Source of the DNA: Alcanivoracaceae bacterium
GTDB taxonomy: Bacteria > Pseudomonadota > Gammaproteobacteria > Pseudomonadales > Alcanivoracaceae
Direction of reading: 5' to 3'
Assembly: GCA_023146255.1 (NCBI GenBank)
Contig: JAGLCJ010000015.1
Coordinates: 27,373 to 91,372 of the forward strand
Length of the DNA stretch: 64,000 bases
Part shown: positions 41,995 to 50,763 of the stretch, in pieces
Layout of the letters: every line of letters starts with the position of its first letter
How positions within the stretch are numbered: the stretch's first letter is position 1
Made by a program: the position numbers and the translations under genes
Notes under the pieces: generated by a model
What the model was told of the DNA's origin: nothing
Databases searched by the model: none
The model's input: only the letters and a program-made list of their open reading frames with translations

Positions 41995-43668
41995 TCAGGC
42001 GCTTTGCGCCTGACTGCGGTGCAGCATCTCCCGGGCGTGGGCCAGGGTGGAGTCGGTAATCTCGACTCCACCGAGCATGCGCGCCACCTCCTGAATCCGT
42101 TGTTCGGTATCCAGTGACACCACTCTGGTGTGGGTGCTGTCTTTCTTCTGTTGCTTCTGCACTTGCCAGTGGCTATGGCCCAGGCTGGCTACCTGTGGCT
42201 GGTGGGTAATGCACAACACCTGAGCGTGATCGCCCAGCTCGCGCAGCAGTCGACCGACAATCTCGGCGATGCCGCCGCCGACACCGACATCCACCTCATC
42301 AAATACCAGGCAGGGCACGGTCAGGTTTTTTGCGCAGATCACTTGTATGGCCAGACTGACCCGCGACAGCTCGCCACCGGAGGCGACCTTGGCCAGCGGC
42401 TTGAGTGGTTGCCCGGGGTTAGCGGTGAACAGAAACTCGACTTCTTCCATGCCGTCGGCACCGGCATCGCAGGGACTCAGCGAGATCTCCAGCCGGGCAC
42501 CTTTCATGCCCAGCGCCTTGAGGTTGCCGAGTACGCCACTGGCCAGCGCGCTGGCATGGCTGCGGCGCAGCTCGGACAGCTTGCGGGCAGTATCAGAAAA
42601 TGCCGACTGCGCCTGCTGCTCCTGCTTTTCAAGCTCCAGCAGGTGCTCATCATGATTATTCAGGCGGCCGGCTTCTTCGCGCAGGCTTTGGTGATGGCTG
42701 AACAGTTCCTCCGGCCGCACCCGATGCTTGCGCGCCAATGTATAAGCCTGACCGAGTCGTTCCTCGACTTGGGCGAGGCGCTCCGGGTCAAGGTCGAGCC
42801 GATCGAGGTAATGACGCAGGTCGTCAGCCGCGGCCTCCACCTGCAGGCGGGCCGATTCCACCGTATTCAGGGCATTGGCAAGCGCTTCATCGCCGCCGAC
42901 CGCATCGCCCAGCCAGTGCTGCACCCGTGCCAGCTGATCGCCCACCGAGCCCTCATCCTGCTCATAAAGCAGGCCAAGGGATTGCTGGCACAGGCGGATC
43001 AGGGTGTCGGCGTTACCAAGCCGCTTCTGTTCGGTTTCCAGTTCGGCCAGCTCCAGCGCGCCGAGATCAAAGGCATCCAGTTCTTCCAGCTGGAAGCGCA
43101 GCAGGTTCTGCCGCTCACCCAGTTCGCAGGCGCTGGCCAGTGCCTGTGAGTGGGCCTTGTGGGTCTCGCGCCATTCGCGCCAACGTTGGCGCAGCTCGCG
43201 CAGCAGGCCGTCGGCACCGGCGAAACTGTCGAGCAGGGCGCGCTGGGCTTCTTTCTTCAGCAATGACTGGTGCTCGTGCTGGGAGTGGATGCTGATCAGC
43301 AGTTCGCCAAGTTCGCGCACTTCGGTGACTGGCACCGGCGAGCCATTGATATAGGCGCGGGAGCGGCCGTCCTCGCGAACCGTGCGGCGCATGATGCATT
43401 CATCGTCATGGTCGAGTTCGCGGGCAGCAAGCCATTGCCGCGCCGCCGGGCAGTCGCTCAGGTCGAAGGTGGCTTCCACTTCGGCGCGTTCGCAGCCGGC
43501 CCGGACCACACTGCTGTCGGCGCGCTCGCCCAGAGCAAGACCGAGGGCGTCGATGATGATTGACTTGCCGGCGCCGGTTTCACCACTGATCGTGGTCAGG
43601 CCGCGGCCGGGCTCCAGCTCCAGTGACTCGACGGTGGCGAAGTGGCGGACACCAAGGTGGGTAAGCAT
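41995..43668 (-). CDS. recN: DNA repair protein RecN
   Basis: RecN (557 aa) is an SMC-like ATPase involved in double-strand break repair. Walker A is GETGAGKS at residues 29-36; the coiled-coil middle region contains many Leu/Glu/Gln heptads; the ABC signature SGGELSRVSLAIQ and Walker B CLVFDEVDVGVGG are near the C-terminus. It is divergent from hrcA and ends beside fur, as in many gammaproteobacteria. Confidence 0.96.
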   Translation of the reverse strand: MLTHLGVRHFATVESLELEPGRGLTTISGETGAGKSIIIDALGLALGERADSSVVRAGCERAEVEATFDLSDCPAARQWLAARELDHDDECIMRRTVREDGRSRAYINGSPVPVTEVRELGELLISIHSQHEHQSLLKKEAQRALLDSFAGADGLLRELRQRWREWRETHKAHSQALASACELGERQNLLRFQLEELDAFDLGALELAELETEQKRLGNADTLIRLCQQSLGLLYEQDEGSVGDQLARVQHWLGDAVGGDEALANALNTVESARLQVEAAADDLRHYLDRLDLDPERLAQVEERLGQAYTLARKHRVRPEELFSHHQSLREEAGRLNNHDEHLLELEKQEQQAQSAFSDTARKLSELRRSHASALASGVLGNLKALGMKGARLEISLSPCDAGADGMEEVEFLFTANPGQPLKPLAKVASGGELSRVSLAIQVICAKNLTVPCLVFDEVDVGVGGGIAEIVGRLLRELGDHAQVLCITHQPQVASLGHSHWQVQKQQKKDSTHTRVVSLDTEQRIQEVARMLGGVEITDSTLAHAREMLHRSQAQSA

Positions 43669-43816
43669 ATGCTGTCCATGCGGTCAGTATGATGAGGCGA
43701 TGATAAGGGTATCCGGGGCCAGACTACAATATTGCTGATAGTAGACCGGTCAGCCCTTCCCCTCGGTCGTTGCCCTTCTATAATGAGGTCCGTTGTCATC
43801 TATCTGCCTGGTTGCC

Positions 43817-44872
43817 ATGGCCGCTCCTGAACTCAGTGAACGAAAACAACGCCTGCTGATGGCGCTGGTGGAGCGGCATATCCGTGACGGCCAGCCAGTG
43901 GGATCGAAAACGCTGGCGGAAGGGGCGTCATTGCAGGTCAGCCCGGCCACCATCCGCAATATCATGGCGGAGCTCGAAGATATTGGTGTACTGGCCAGCC
44001 CGCATACCTCTGCCGGTCGCATTCCCACCGAGGTTGGTTACCGTCTTTACGTCGACGCCCTGCTGCGTAGCGCGCCAATGCTGGACGCCAATGCACGCGG
44101 CTTGAAGCGGGAGCTGGAGCAGCTGATTGACCCGGATCAATCACCGACGGAGCTGGTGGCGCAGGCGTCGCGGGCACTGGCCGAGCTGACTCGTATGGCC
44201 GGCGTGGTGGTGGTGCCACGCCGGGAAGTCACCAGACTGCGGATGGTCGAATTTCTGCCGTTGTCCGGTCAGAGGGTGCTGGTGATTCTGGTGATCAACC
44301 GGGCCGAGGTGCAAAACCGGGTGATTCATACCGATCGCGAGTACGGCGAATCGGAGCTGCGTCAGGCCGCCAACTACATCAATCGCACCTACGCCGGCTG
44401 TGATCTTGACGATATCTGCGATGGTCTGCTGAAAACCATGGCAGCTGACAAGCGCCAGATGGATCTGATGATGCAGACCACCATGGACGTTGCCGCCAAG
44501 GCCCTGCGCCGCACGGAAAAGGAATCCGGCGAGCAGTATGTGGTATCCGGGGAGGCCAATCTGCTTGATTCGGCCCGCGGCGATGATCTCGACAAGCTGC
44601 GCGACCTGTTTGATGCGTTCAACAGCAAGCGCGATATTCTGCACCTGCTGGAACGCAGCGTCCGCGCTGACGGTGTGCAAATCTTTATTGGCCGTGAAGC
44701 CGGTTATCAGGCCTTTGATGAATACTCGCTGGTGTCCGCCCCGTACCGAGCCGAGGACCAGACCGTCGGCGTGCTGGCGGTGGTCGGGCCCACCCGGATG
44801 GACTATGAGCGGGTTATCCCGACTGTTGATATCACCGCCCGGATCCTCTCGGCGGCCCTGCGTAATGGCTGA
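43817..44872 (+). CDS. hrcA: Heat-inducible transcription repressor HrcA
   Basis: HrcA (351 aa) represses chaperone genes through CIRCE elements (TTAGCACTC-N9-GAGTGCTAA) and is refolded by GroEL. The N-terminal winged helix (LLMALVERHIRDGQPVGSKT, ASLQVSPATIRNIMAELEDI, SPHTSAGRIPTEVGYRLYVD) is diagnostic. An upstream TTG is possible but the ATG at 43817 fits the family. A TATAAT lies at 43779-43784. No CIRCE was noticed in this window, so its targets are probably elsewhere. P. aeruginosa lacks hrcA. Confidence 0.94.
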   Translation: MAAPELSERKQRLLMALVERHIRDGQPVGSKTLAEGASLQVSPATIRNIMAELEDIGVLASPHTSAGRIPTEVGYRLYVDALLRSAPMLDANARGLKRELEQLIDPDQSPTELVAQASRALAELTRMAGVVVVPRREVTRLRMVEFLPLSGQRVLVILVINRAEVQNRVIHTDREYGESELRQAANYINRTYAGCDLDDICDGLLKTMAADKRQMDLMMQTTMDVAAKALRRTEKESGEQYVVSGEANLLDSARGDDLDKLRDLFDAFNSKRDILHLLERSVRADGVQIFIGREAGYQAFDEYSLVSAPYRAEDQTVGVLAVVGPTRMDYERVIPTVDITARILSAALRNG

Positions 44873-44909
44873 GCCCGCTCATTTATCGGCGGATTAATTC
44901 CGCGTCGCC

Positions 44910-44937
44910 CTTGAATCTGCCTTCCCTGTTCCCATAT
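44910..44937 (+). promoter_or_regulatory. Sigma32-type heat-shock promoter upstream of grpE
   Basis: CTTGAA (44910-44915) and CCCATAT (44931-44937) are separated by 15 nt, close to the sigma32 consensus (CTTGAAA and CCCCATNT). It lies about 60 nt upstream of the grpE start. Confidence 0.8.
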
Positions 44938-44997
44938 CGTTGCCGCCTTTCCTGCAAGGCGGGCCTCCTTGTCCGTCGGTAATCCGGAGATAACTGC

Positions 44998-45564
44998 ATG
45001 AGTGAACAGGAAAAAGACCCCAATGCCGAGGTTGCTGAGGCGACCACCGAGGCTGCCGAGACAGCCGCCGACAGCCAGACCGGCGCGGATGCCGCCGAAG
45101 AGCTGACCAGCCTGAAGCTGCAATTTGCCGAGACCAGCCGCCTGCTGGCGGAGGCTGACTTGCGAGCCCAGGCGGAAATCCAGAACATGCGCCGGCGCAT
45201 GGAACGTGAAGTGGCCAATGCCCACAAGTTTGCGCTGGAGAAATTCTCCGCTGATTTGCTGGCGGTGGCAGACAATCTGGAGCGCGGTCTGGCGGCAGTG
45301 CCGGCCGATGACGAAGGGCTGAAGGCGGTGCGAGAGGGCATGCAGCTGACCCTGAAAACGCTGAATGACACCTTTGCCCGTTACGGCATTGAAACCGTTG
45401 ACCCCAAAGGCGCCCAGTTCGACCCGCAACTGCATGAAGCCATGGCCATGGTGCCGGCACCTGGTGCGGAAGCGAACAGCATCATTGATGTGCTGGAAAA
45501 AGGTTATTCCCTGAACGGCCGACTGATCCGCCCGGCACGGGTGGTGGTGGCAAAAAATTCCTGA
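44998..45564 (+). CDS. grpE: Nucleotide exchange factor GrpE
   Basis: GrpE (188 aa) releases ADP from DnaK. It has an acidic, disordered N-terminus, a long helix with MRRRMEREVANAHKFALEKF, and the beta domain with DPQLHEAMAMVPAP and GYSLNGRLIRPARVVVAK. It lies upstream of dnaK and has its own heat-shock promoter. Confidence 0.96.
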   Translation: MSEQEKDPNAEVAEATTEAAETAADSQTGADAAEELTSLKLQFAETSRLLAEADLRAQAEIQNMRRRMEREVANAHKFALEKFSADLLAVADNLERGLAAVPADDEGLKAVREGMQLTLKTLNDTFARYGIETVDPKGAQFDPQLHEAMAMVPAPGAEANSIIDVLEKGYSLNGRLIRPARVVVAKNS

Positions 45565-45570
45565 AGCAGA

Positions 45571-45598
45571 CTTGAAACCGCATGGGCTGGCGCCATAT
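45571..45598 (+). promoter_or_regulatory. Sigma32-type heat-shock promoter upstream of dnaK
   Basis: CTTGAAA (45571-45577) and CGCCATAT (45591-45598) are spaced 13 nt apart, matching sigma32 promoters. It lies 75-100 nt upstream of dnaK, directly after grpE. Confidence 0.8.
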
Positions 45599-45672
45599 AG
45601 GCCCTGACAGTAAAACATCAGCTTCTCCGGTTGCCGACAGGGATCGGAGACAGACGTGAAAGGAGAGATGTA

Positions 45673-47598
45673 ATGGGTAAGATCATCGGTATTGACCTGG
45701 GTACCACCAATTCCTGTGTTGCCGTGATGGAAGGCGACAAGGTCAAGGTTCTGGAAAACAGCGAAGGCGCGCGTACCACGCCGTCCATCGTCGCCTATGC
45801 CGACGACAAGGAGGTGCTGGTTGGTCAGTCCGCCAAACGTCAGGCCGTTACCAATCCGACCAACACCCTGTTTGCGGTGAAGCGCCTGATCGGCCGTCGC
45901 TTTACTGACGATGTCGTGCAGAAAGACATCGAGATGGTGCCGTACAAGATCGTCAAGGCGGACAACGGCGATGCCTGGGTGCAGGCTCGCGACGAGAAGC
46001 TGGCGCCGCCGCAGATTTCTGCTCAGGTGTTGAAGAAAATGAAAAAAACCGCTGAGGATTATCTTGGCGAAAAGGTCACTGAAGCGGTGATTACCGTGCC
46101 GGCCTATTTCAATGATGCCCAGCGTCAGGCCACCAAGGATGCCGGCCGTATTGCTGGTCTGGAAGTGAAGCGCATCATCAACGAGCCGACGGCGGCCGCG
46201 CTGGCCTATGGCATGGACAAGGCCGATGGCAAGGACCGCAAGATCGCCGTCTATGACCTCGGCGGCGGTACCTTCGATGTGTCGATCATCGAGATCGCTG
46301 ACGTTGACGGCGAGAAGCAGTTCGAAGTGCTGTCCACCAACGGTGACACCTTCCTCGGTGGTGAGGATTTCGATCTGCGCCTGATCAATTTCCTCGCCGA
46401 CCAGTTCAAGAAAGATTCCGGCATCAGCCTGTCCGGTGATGCGCTGGCGATGCAGCGTCTGAAGGAAGCGGCGGAGAAGGCCAAGATCGAGTTGTCCTCC
46501 AGTGAACAGACCGAAGTGAATCTGCCGTACATCACGGCGGATCAGACCGGTCCGAAGCACCTGGTGGTGAAGCTTACCCGTGCCAAGCTTGAATCGCTGG
46601 TCGAAGATCTGATCAACAAGTCGCTGGAGCCGTGCAAGATCGCGCTCACCGACGCTGGCGTGAAAACTTCCGATATTACCGACGTGATCATGGTTGGTGG
46701 TCAGACTCGTATGCCGCTGGTACTGAAGAAAGTGGCGGAGTTTTTTGGCAAGGAACCGCGCCGAGATGTTAACCCGGATGAAGCGGTGGCGATTGGTGCT
46801 GCATTGCAGGGCGCGATCATGTCCGGCGACGTGACTGATGTGCTGCTGCTCGACGTCACCCCGCTGACGCTGGGTATCGAAACCATGGGCGGTGTGATGA
46901 CGGCGATCATCGACAAGAACACCACTATCCCGACCAAGGCATCGCAGGTGTTCTCCACCGCGGCAGACAATCAGACTGCGGTGACCGTGCATGTCCTGCA
47001 GGGTGAGCGTAAGCAGGCCAGCCAGAACAAGTCACTGGGCCAGTTCAATCTGGAAGACATTCCGGCCTCACCGCGTGGTATGCCGCAGATCGAAGTGACC
47101 TTCGACATCGACGCTAACGGCATTTTGCATGTCAGCGCCAAGGACAAGGCCACCGGCAAGCAGCAGACCATTCAGGTGAAAGCCAACTCCGGCCTGTCCG
47201 ATGAGGAAGTTGACCAGATGGTGCGCGACGCCGAGGCCCACGCCGAGGAAGATCGCAAGTTCGAACAGCTGGTGCAGACGCGCAATCAGGGCGACCACCT
47301 GTTGCACGCTACCCGCAAGACGCTGGCGGAAGCTGGCGACAAGGCCACGGATGAAGAAAAAGGCGCGATCAACAGCGCGCTGGACGCTCTGGAAGTGGCA
47401 CTGAAGGGCAGCGATGTGGAAGAAATCGAGGCGAAAACCAAAGCTGTTGCGGATGCCTCTGCCGGTCTGGCGCAGCGTCTCTATGCCGAGGCTGCCCAGC
47501 AGGGTCAGCCGGGTGCTGACGCACAGTCTTCCGGTCAGCCGGGCGATGATGTGGTCGATGCCGAGTTTGAGGAAGTGAAAGACGACAACAGCAAGTAA
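45673..47598 (+). CDS. dnaK: Molecular chaperone DnaK (Hsp70)
   Basis: DnaK (641 aa) is the Hsp70 chaperone. The ATPase domain has GIDLGTTNSCVAV at the start, VPAYFNDAQRQATKDAGRIA and AVYDLGGGTFDVSIIE; the linker and substrate domain have DVLLLDVTPLTLGIET. The C-terminus is rich in Q/G/D and ends in EEVKDD. ATG at 45673 has AGGAGAG upstream; an upstream frame extension lacks homology. Confidence 0.98.
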   Translation: MGKIIGIDLGTTNSCVAVMEGDKVKVLENSEGARTTPSIVAYADDKEVLVGQSAKRQAVTNPTNTLFAVKRLIGRRFTDDVVQKDIEMVPYKIVKADNGDAWVQARDEKLAPPQISAQVLKKMKKTAEDYLGEKVTEAVITVPAYFNDAQRQATKDAGRIAGLEVKRIINEPTAAALAYGMDKADGKDRKIAVYDLGGGTFDVSIIEIADVDGEKQFEVLSTNGDTFLGGEDFDLRLINFLADQFKKDSGISLSGDALAMQRLKEAAEKAKIELSSSEQTEVNLPYITADQTGPKHLVVKLTRAKLESLVEDLINKSLEPCKIALTDAGVKTSDITDVIMVGGQTRMPLVLKKVAEFFGKEPRRDVNPDEAVAIGAALQGAIMSGDVTDVLLLDVTPLTLGIETMGGVMTAIIDKNTTIPTKASQVFSTAADNQTAVTVHVLQGERKQASQNKSLGQFNLEDIPASPRGMPQIEVTFDIDANGILHVSAKDKATGKQQTIQVKANSGLSDEEVDQMVRDAEAHAEEDRKFEQLVQTRNQGDHLLHATRKTLAEAGDKATDEEKGAINSALDALEVALKGSDVEEIEAKTKAVADASAGLAQRLYAEAAQQGQPGADAQSSGQPGDDVVDAEFEEVKDDNSK

Positions 47599-47634
47599 TC
47601 GTTGCTGACAGCGTCGGACGTCCGACAACAGACA

Positions 47635-47663
47635 CACGACGCCGGGCCTGTCCCGGCGTCGTG
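47635..47663. other. Hairpin between dnaK and dnaJ
   Basis: CACGACGCCGGG pairs perfectly with CCCGGCGTCGTG around a 5-nt loop. No T-run follows, so it more likely reduces read-through or stabilises the dnaK transcript. Just upstream is the palindrome GTCGGACGTCCGAC. Confidence 0.65.
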
Positions 47664-47684
47664 CTGAACAGGAAATGCTGATCC

Positions 47685-48806
47685 ATGTCCAAGCGCGACT
47701 ATTACGAAGTTCTCGGTGTTGCCCGTGAAGCTAATGCTGACGAACTGAAGAAGGCCTATCGCCGACTGGCGATGAAGTACCATCCGGACCGTAATCCGGA
47801 TAACGCCGAAGCCGAGGAAAAATTCAAGGAGGCCAAAGAGGCCTACGAAGTTCTGACGGACGACAACAAGCGTGCCGCCTACGACCGCTTCGGTCATGCC
47901 GGCGTCGACGGTCAGGCAGCCGGCGGTGGTGCCCACGGTGCCGGCGGCTTCGGCGATATTTTTGGTGATATTTTTGGTGATATTTTCGGTGGCGGCGGAG
48001 CCCGTCGTCGTGGCCCGAGTCGTGGCGCGGATCTGCGCTACACACTGGAAATTGATCTGGAGCGTGCCGTCAAAGGCAGCAACGAAAAAATTCGGGTGCC
48101 GACCTGGGTTGCCTGCGACAGCTGCGAAGGCAGTGGCGCTGAAGGCTCCGAGAAGCCAGTCGGATGTGGCACCTGCGGCGGCGCCGGACAGGTGCGCATG
48201 CAGCAGGGCTTTTTCACGGTCCAGCAAACCTGCCCGACCTGTCGTGGTGCCGGCACCATCATCAAGAATCCGTGCAAGAAGTGTCATGGTCAGGGTCGGG
48301 TGCAGAAGACCAAAACCCTGTCGGTGAATATTCCGGCCGGCGTCGACACCGGTGACCGTATCCGTCTCGCTGGCGAGGGTGAGGCCGGGCCGAACGGCAC
48401 GCCGCCGGGTGATCTGTATGTGCAGATCTCGGTGCTGGAGCATGAAATCTTCCAGCGTGATGGCAATGATCTGTACTGCGAGGTGCCGGTGTCCTTCGTC
48501 GATGCCGCGCTCGGCGGTGAGCTGGAAGTGCCGACCATCGACGGCAAGGTCAAACTCAAGGTCCCTGCGGAAACCCAGACCGGCAAGCTGTTCCGCCTGC
48601 GCGGCAAGGGCGTGACGTCGGTACGCGGCGGCCCGCCGGGCGATCTGATGTGCCGGATCGTACTGGAAACCCCGGTCGGCCTGAGCAGCGAGCAGAAGGA
48701 GCTGCTGCGCAAGTTTCAGGCCTCGCTGGACAGTGAGGACTCCCGGCATAACCCGCGCCGGACCAACTGGTTCGAGGGTGTAAGACGTTTTTTTGACGGG
48801 CTTTGA
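47685..48806 (+). CDS. dnaJ: Co-chaperone DnaJ (Hsp40)
   Basis: DnaJ (373 aa) stimulates DnaK ATPase. The J domain has YHPDRNPDN with the HPD motif. The Gly/Phe region contains a triple GDIF repeat (FGDIFGDIFGDIFGGG) encoded by a 12-nt tandem repeat. Four zinc repeats follow: CDSCEGSG, CGTCGGAG, CPTCRGAG and CKKCHGQG, and then the C-terminal substrate domains. Confidence 0.97.
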   Translation: MSKRDYYEVLGVAREANADELKKAYRRLAMKYHPDRNPDNAEAEEKFKEAKEAYEVLTDDNKRAAYDRFGHAGVDGQAAGGGAHGAGGFGDIFGDIFGDIFGGGGARRRGPSRGADLRYTLEIDLERAVKGSNEKIRVPTWVACDSCEGSGAEGSEKPVGCGTCGGAGQVRMQQGFFTVQQTCPTCRGAGTIIKNPCKKCHGQGRVQKTKTLSVNIPAGVDTGDRIRLAGEGEAGPNGTPPGDLYVQISVLEHEIFQRDGNDLYCEVPVSFVDAALGGELEVPTIDGKVKLKVPAETQTGKLFRLRGKGVTSVRGGPPGDLMCRIVLETPVGLSSEQKELLRKFQASLDSEDSRHNPRRTNWFEGVRRFFDGL

Positions 48807-48921
48807 GACATTTGCCGGATTGTTGACCCGGACTCCGCTGCTATAGTCCCATCCTCTGAAGGCCTGCCGCCTGGCGGGCCCGCAGAACAGGTATGAACCA
48901 ATAACAACAACAGGTTCGGGG

Positions 48922-50079
48922 ATGAGACGGATACTCGCCATGGCCATGCTGGCCTGGGTCAGCTTGCCACTGCAGGTCATTGCCTCACCGGGGGATCAGG
49001 CCCGGGAGCGCGCTATCGCCACCTTTGCCCAGAAAGACGGGGCGAAGATTGTGGTCGACCCGACCGTGATTGAAGCCGAGTGGGAGCGAGCGCCATTCGA
49101 TCCGCTGCCGTTTACCTACAGCTTTGATGAAATCCGCGACAAGTGGCCGCACCTGATGCGCGGTCTGAAGATTGCCTATCCTTCCCCGGAATACCTGCGC
49201 GAACGCTATACCCGTTTCCCCGAGATCATGCAGCAGCTTGGTTATCAGGATGGCGACTGGGAAATGCACAGCCTCAATGTGCTGGAGGTCTGGCAGGCGT
49301 TTTTCCGCGGTGATTTCCGCAAGGCCCGTGATCTTGGCATCCGTTATGGCGGCTATGCCCAGGTGCCCGGGGTGTTCGCCCAGCTGATGCAGGCGCTGTA
49401 TATCACCCGCAAGGAACAGACCAAGCAGATGCTGCTGCAGGATGCCATCGACCGCATTCAGGCGTACGCTCAGGCGGCACCATTCCTGCCCGGAGAAACC
49501 GACTTTCATCAGGATTATGTGATCTTCCGGCTCGGCTTTGCCTATGCGGTCGGGCGGCTGGCGGAGGACGTGCCGGTGCCGGTGATGCTGGCCAACGGTT
49601 ATGCGCCGATGGTGATCAATGCCGCCGCCGAGGCCATGGCGGTGGACCCGGACCACGCTCTGTCACTGGCCCTGAATGCGGCTTTTGATGCCAATGTGAT
49701 TCGCCGGGTTGGCAAGACGGCCGGGCGGATGACCTTCAATGCCCAGCCGATCAATGCCGGGGAAATCTTCGGTCGGGCGGTGGAGCTGGCCGGCGACATG
49801 GCCATTGTCCGCTACGAATATGCCAACAGCCTGTTGTACATGGAGCAGACCCGGGAAACCGAAGAGGCTATTCGCCAGCTGGAAATTGGCGCCGCGACGG
49901 AACCGTCTTTCAGCATGGAGGCGCTGGATGTGCTCTATGCGAAAAAGCGTCTGGCGGAAGTCAGGGCGTTGCAGCAGAGCGGCATGGGTTTTCGCGCCTT
50001 TGACCGCGCCCGGCGCAAGTACATGGAACGCACTGGCGACAACCTCTACAGCGTGATGTTGCCGCCGTTCTCTCCGTAG
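48922..50079 (+). CDS. Exported protein of unknown function, helical-repeat-like
   Basis: A 385-aa protein not assigned to a family. It has a signal peptide (MRRILAMAMLAWVSLPLQVIAS) and a mainly helical mature part. The segment AIRQLEIGAATEPSFSMEALDV near the C-terminus resembles a TPR-like unit. A TATAGT -10 candidate lies at 48842-48847. The stop codon TAG is part of the GTAGGAGC end of a REP element, so the C-terminus may have been altered by that element. Confidence 0.7.
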   Translation: MRRILAMAMLAWVSLPLQVIASPGDQARERAIATFAQKDGAKIVVDPTVIEAEWERAPFDPLPFTYSFDEIRDKWPHLMRGLKIAYPSPEYLRERYTRFPEIMQQLGYQDGDWEMHSLNVLEVWQAFFRGDFRKARDLGIRYGGYAQVPGVFAQLMQALYITRKEQTKQMLLQDAIDRIQAYAQAAPFLPGETDFHQDYVIFRLGFAYAVGRLAEDVPVPVMLANGYAPMVINAAAEAMAVDPDHALSLALNAAFDANVIRRVGKTAGRMTFNAQPINAGEIFGRAVELAGDMAIVRYEYANSLLYMEQTRETEEAIRQLEIGAATEPSFSMEALDVLYAKKRLAEVRALQQSGMGFRAFDRARRKYMERTGDNLYSVMLPPFSP

Positions 50080-50134
50080 GAGCGGCCGACCGGCCGCGAA
50101 AATCCTTCGCCGTCGATCGACGGCTCCTACAGGT
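50076..50134. repeat. REP/BIME-like palindromic repeat, copy 2
   Basis: Left unit GTAGGAGCGGCCGACCGGCC and right unit CCGTCGATCGACGGCTCCTAC face each other across an A/T-rich linker. It matches the reverse complement of the 12522-12580 element except in the linker. The TAG in each GTAGGAGC tip is the stop codon of the flanking gene: the exported protein on the plus strand and the deaminase on the minus strand. Confidence 0.8.
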
Positions 50135-50684
50135 TGTGTCCGTTGTAGACCGGGCCCCTGTAGCCGGCCAGTACCGCCTGCCCCTGACGCTGCAGTAGCG
50201 GGCCACGGACACTGATGCCCCGTTGCTGAAGTTGCCGGCGCCACGCCGGCGTCTTCGGCCCTTCGTCAAAGCCGATCTTTTCCACGTCCGCGCGAGTGGT
50301 GGCGAATACCAGTGCCTGAACACCGCTCCAGGCAATTGCACCCAGACACATGGTGCAGGGCGCACTGGAGCTGACCAGCACGCAGGCCCGCCCGGCGAGA
50401 GTGTGGTTGCCGAGCGTCTGCTGGGCCAGCGACAGCGCCTGCAGCTCGGCATGGGCGGCGGCGCAGTGGTTGCTCACTACGGTGTTAACGGCAGCAGACA
50501 GGCGCTCGCCGGTATCAAGGGCATACACCGCCGCAGCGAACGGCCCGCCACTGTTGCGGCGGATGTTCTCACCGGCCAGTGCCAGCACTTCGCCAAGCCG
50601 GCCCCGCTCGCTGTCCGGAGCCGGCTGTTGCAGCCAGTCGCTCAGCCAGTCGGGCTGGCGCAGATGAATCTCGGTGGCGATCAT
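50127..50684 (-). CDS. Cytidine/guanine deaminase-like protein (CDA fold)
   Basis: A 185-aa zinc deaminase of the tRNA-adenosine/guanine deaminase class. The catalytic motif AHAELQAL (HAE) and zinc-binding SSAPCTMCLGAIAWSG (PCxxC) are present, with GGPFAAAVYALDTGE before them. It resembles guanine deaminases or cytosine-type nucleoside deaminases rather than TadA. Its stop TAG lies in the REP element, so its C-terminus (VYNGHNL) may be slightly altered. It is divergent from dapB. Confidence 0.85.
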   Translation of the reverse strand: MIATEIHLRQPDWLSDWLQQPAPDSERGRLGEVLALAGENIRRNSGGPFAAAVYALDTGERLSAAVNTVVSNHCAAAHAELQALSLAQQTLGNHTLAGRACVLVSSSAPCTMCLGAIAWSGVQALVFATTRADVEKIGFDEGPKTPAWRRQLQQRGISVRGPLLQRQGQAVLAGYRGPVYNGHNL

Positions 50685-50763
50685 GATTCTCCGTTATTCG
50701 GGGTTATTCGCAGGCCGGCTACCCGATACACTAGCGCACCTTTTCCTTTCGGTGACAGACACA

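Noticed and set aside
43740..45000. CIRCE element for HrcA at hrcA or grpE
   Set aside because: No TTAGCACTC-N9-GAGTGCTAA-like inverted repeat was seen; the grpE and dnaK promoters match sigma32 instead.
44803..46992. 729-codon minus-strand frame opposite grpE and dnaK
   Set aside because: Shadow of conserved chaperone genes; no recognisable protein features.
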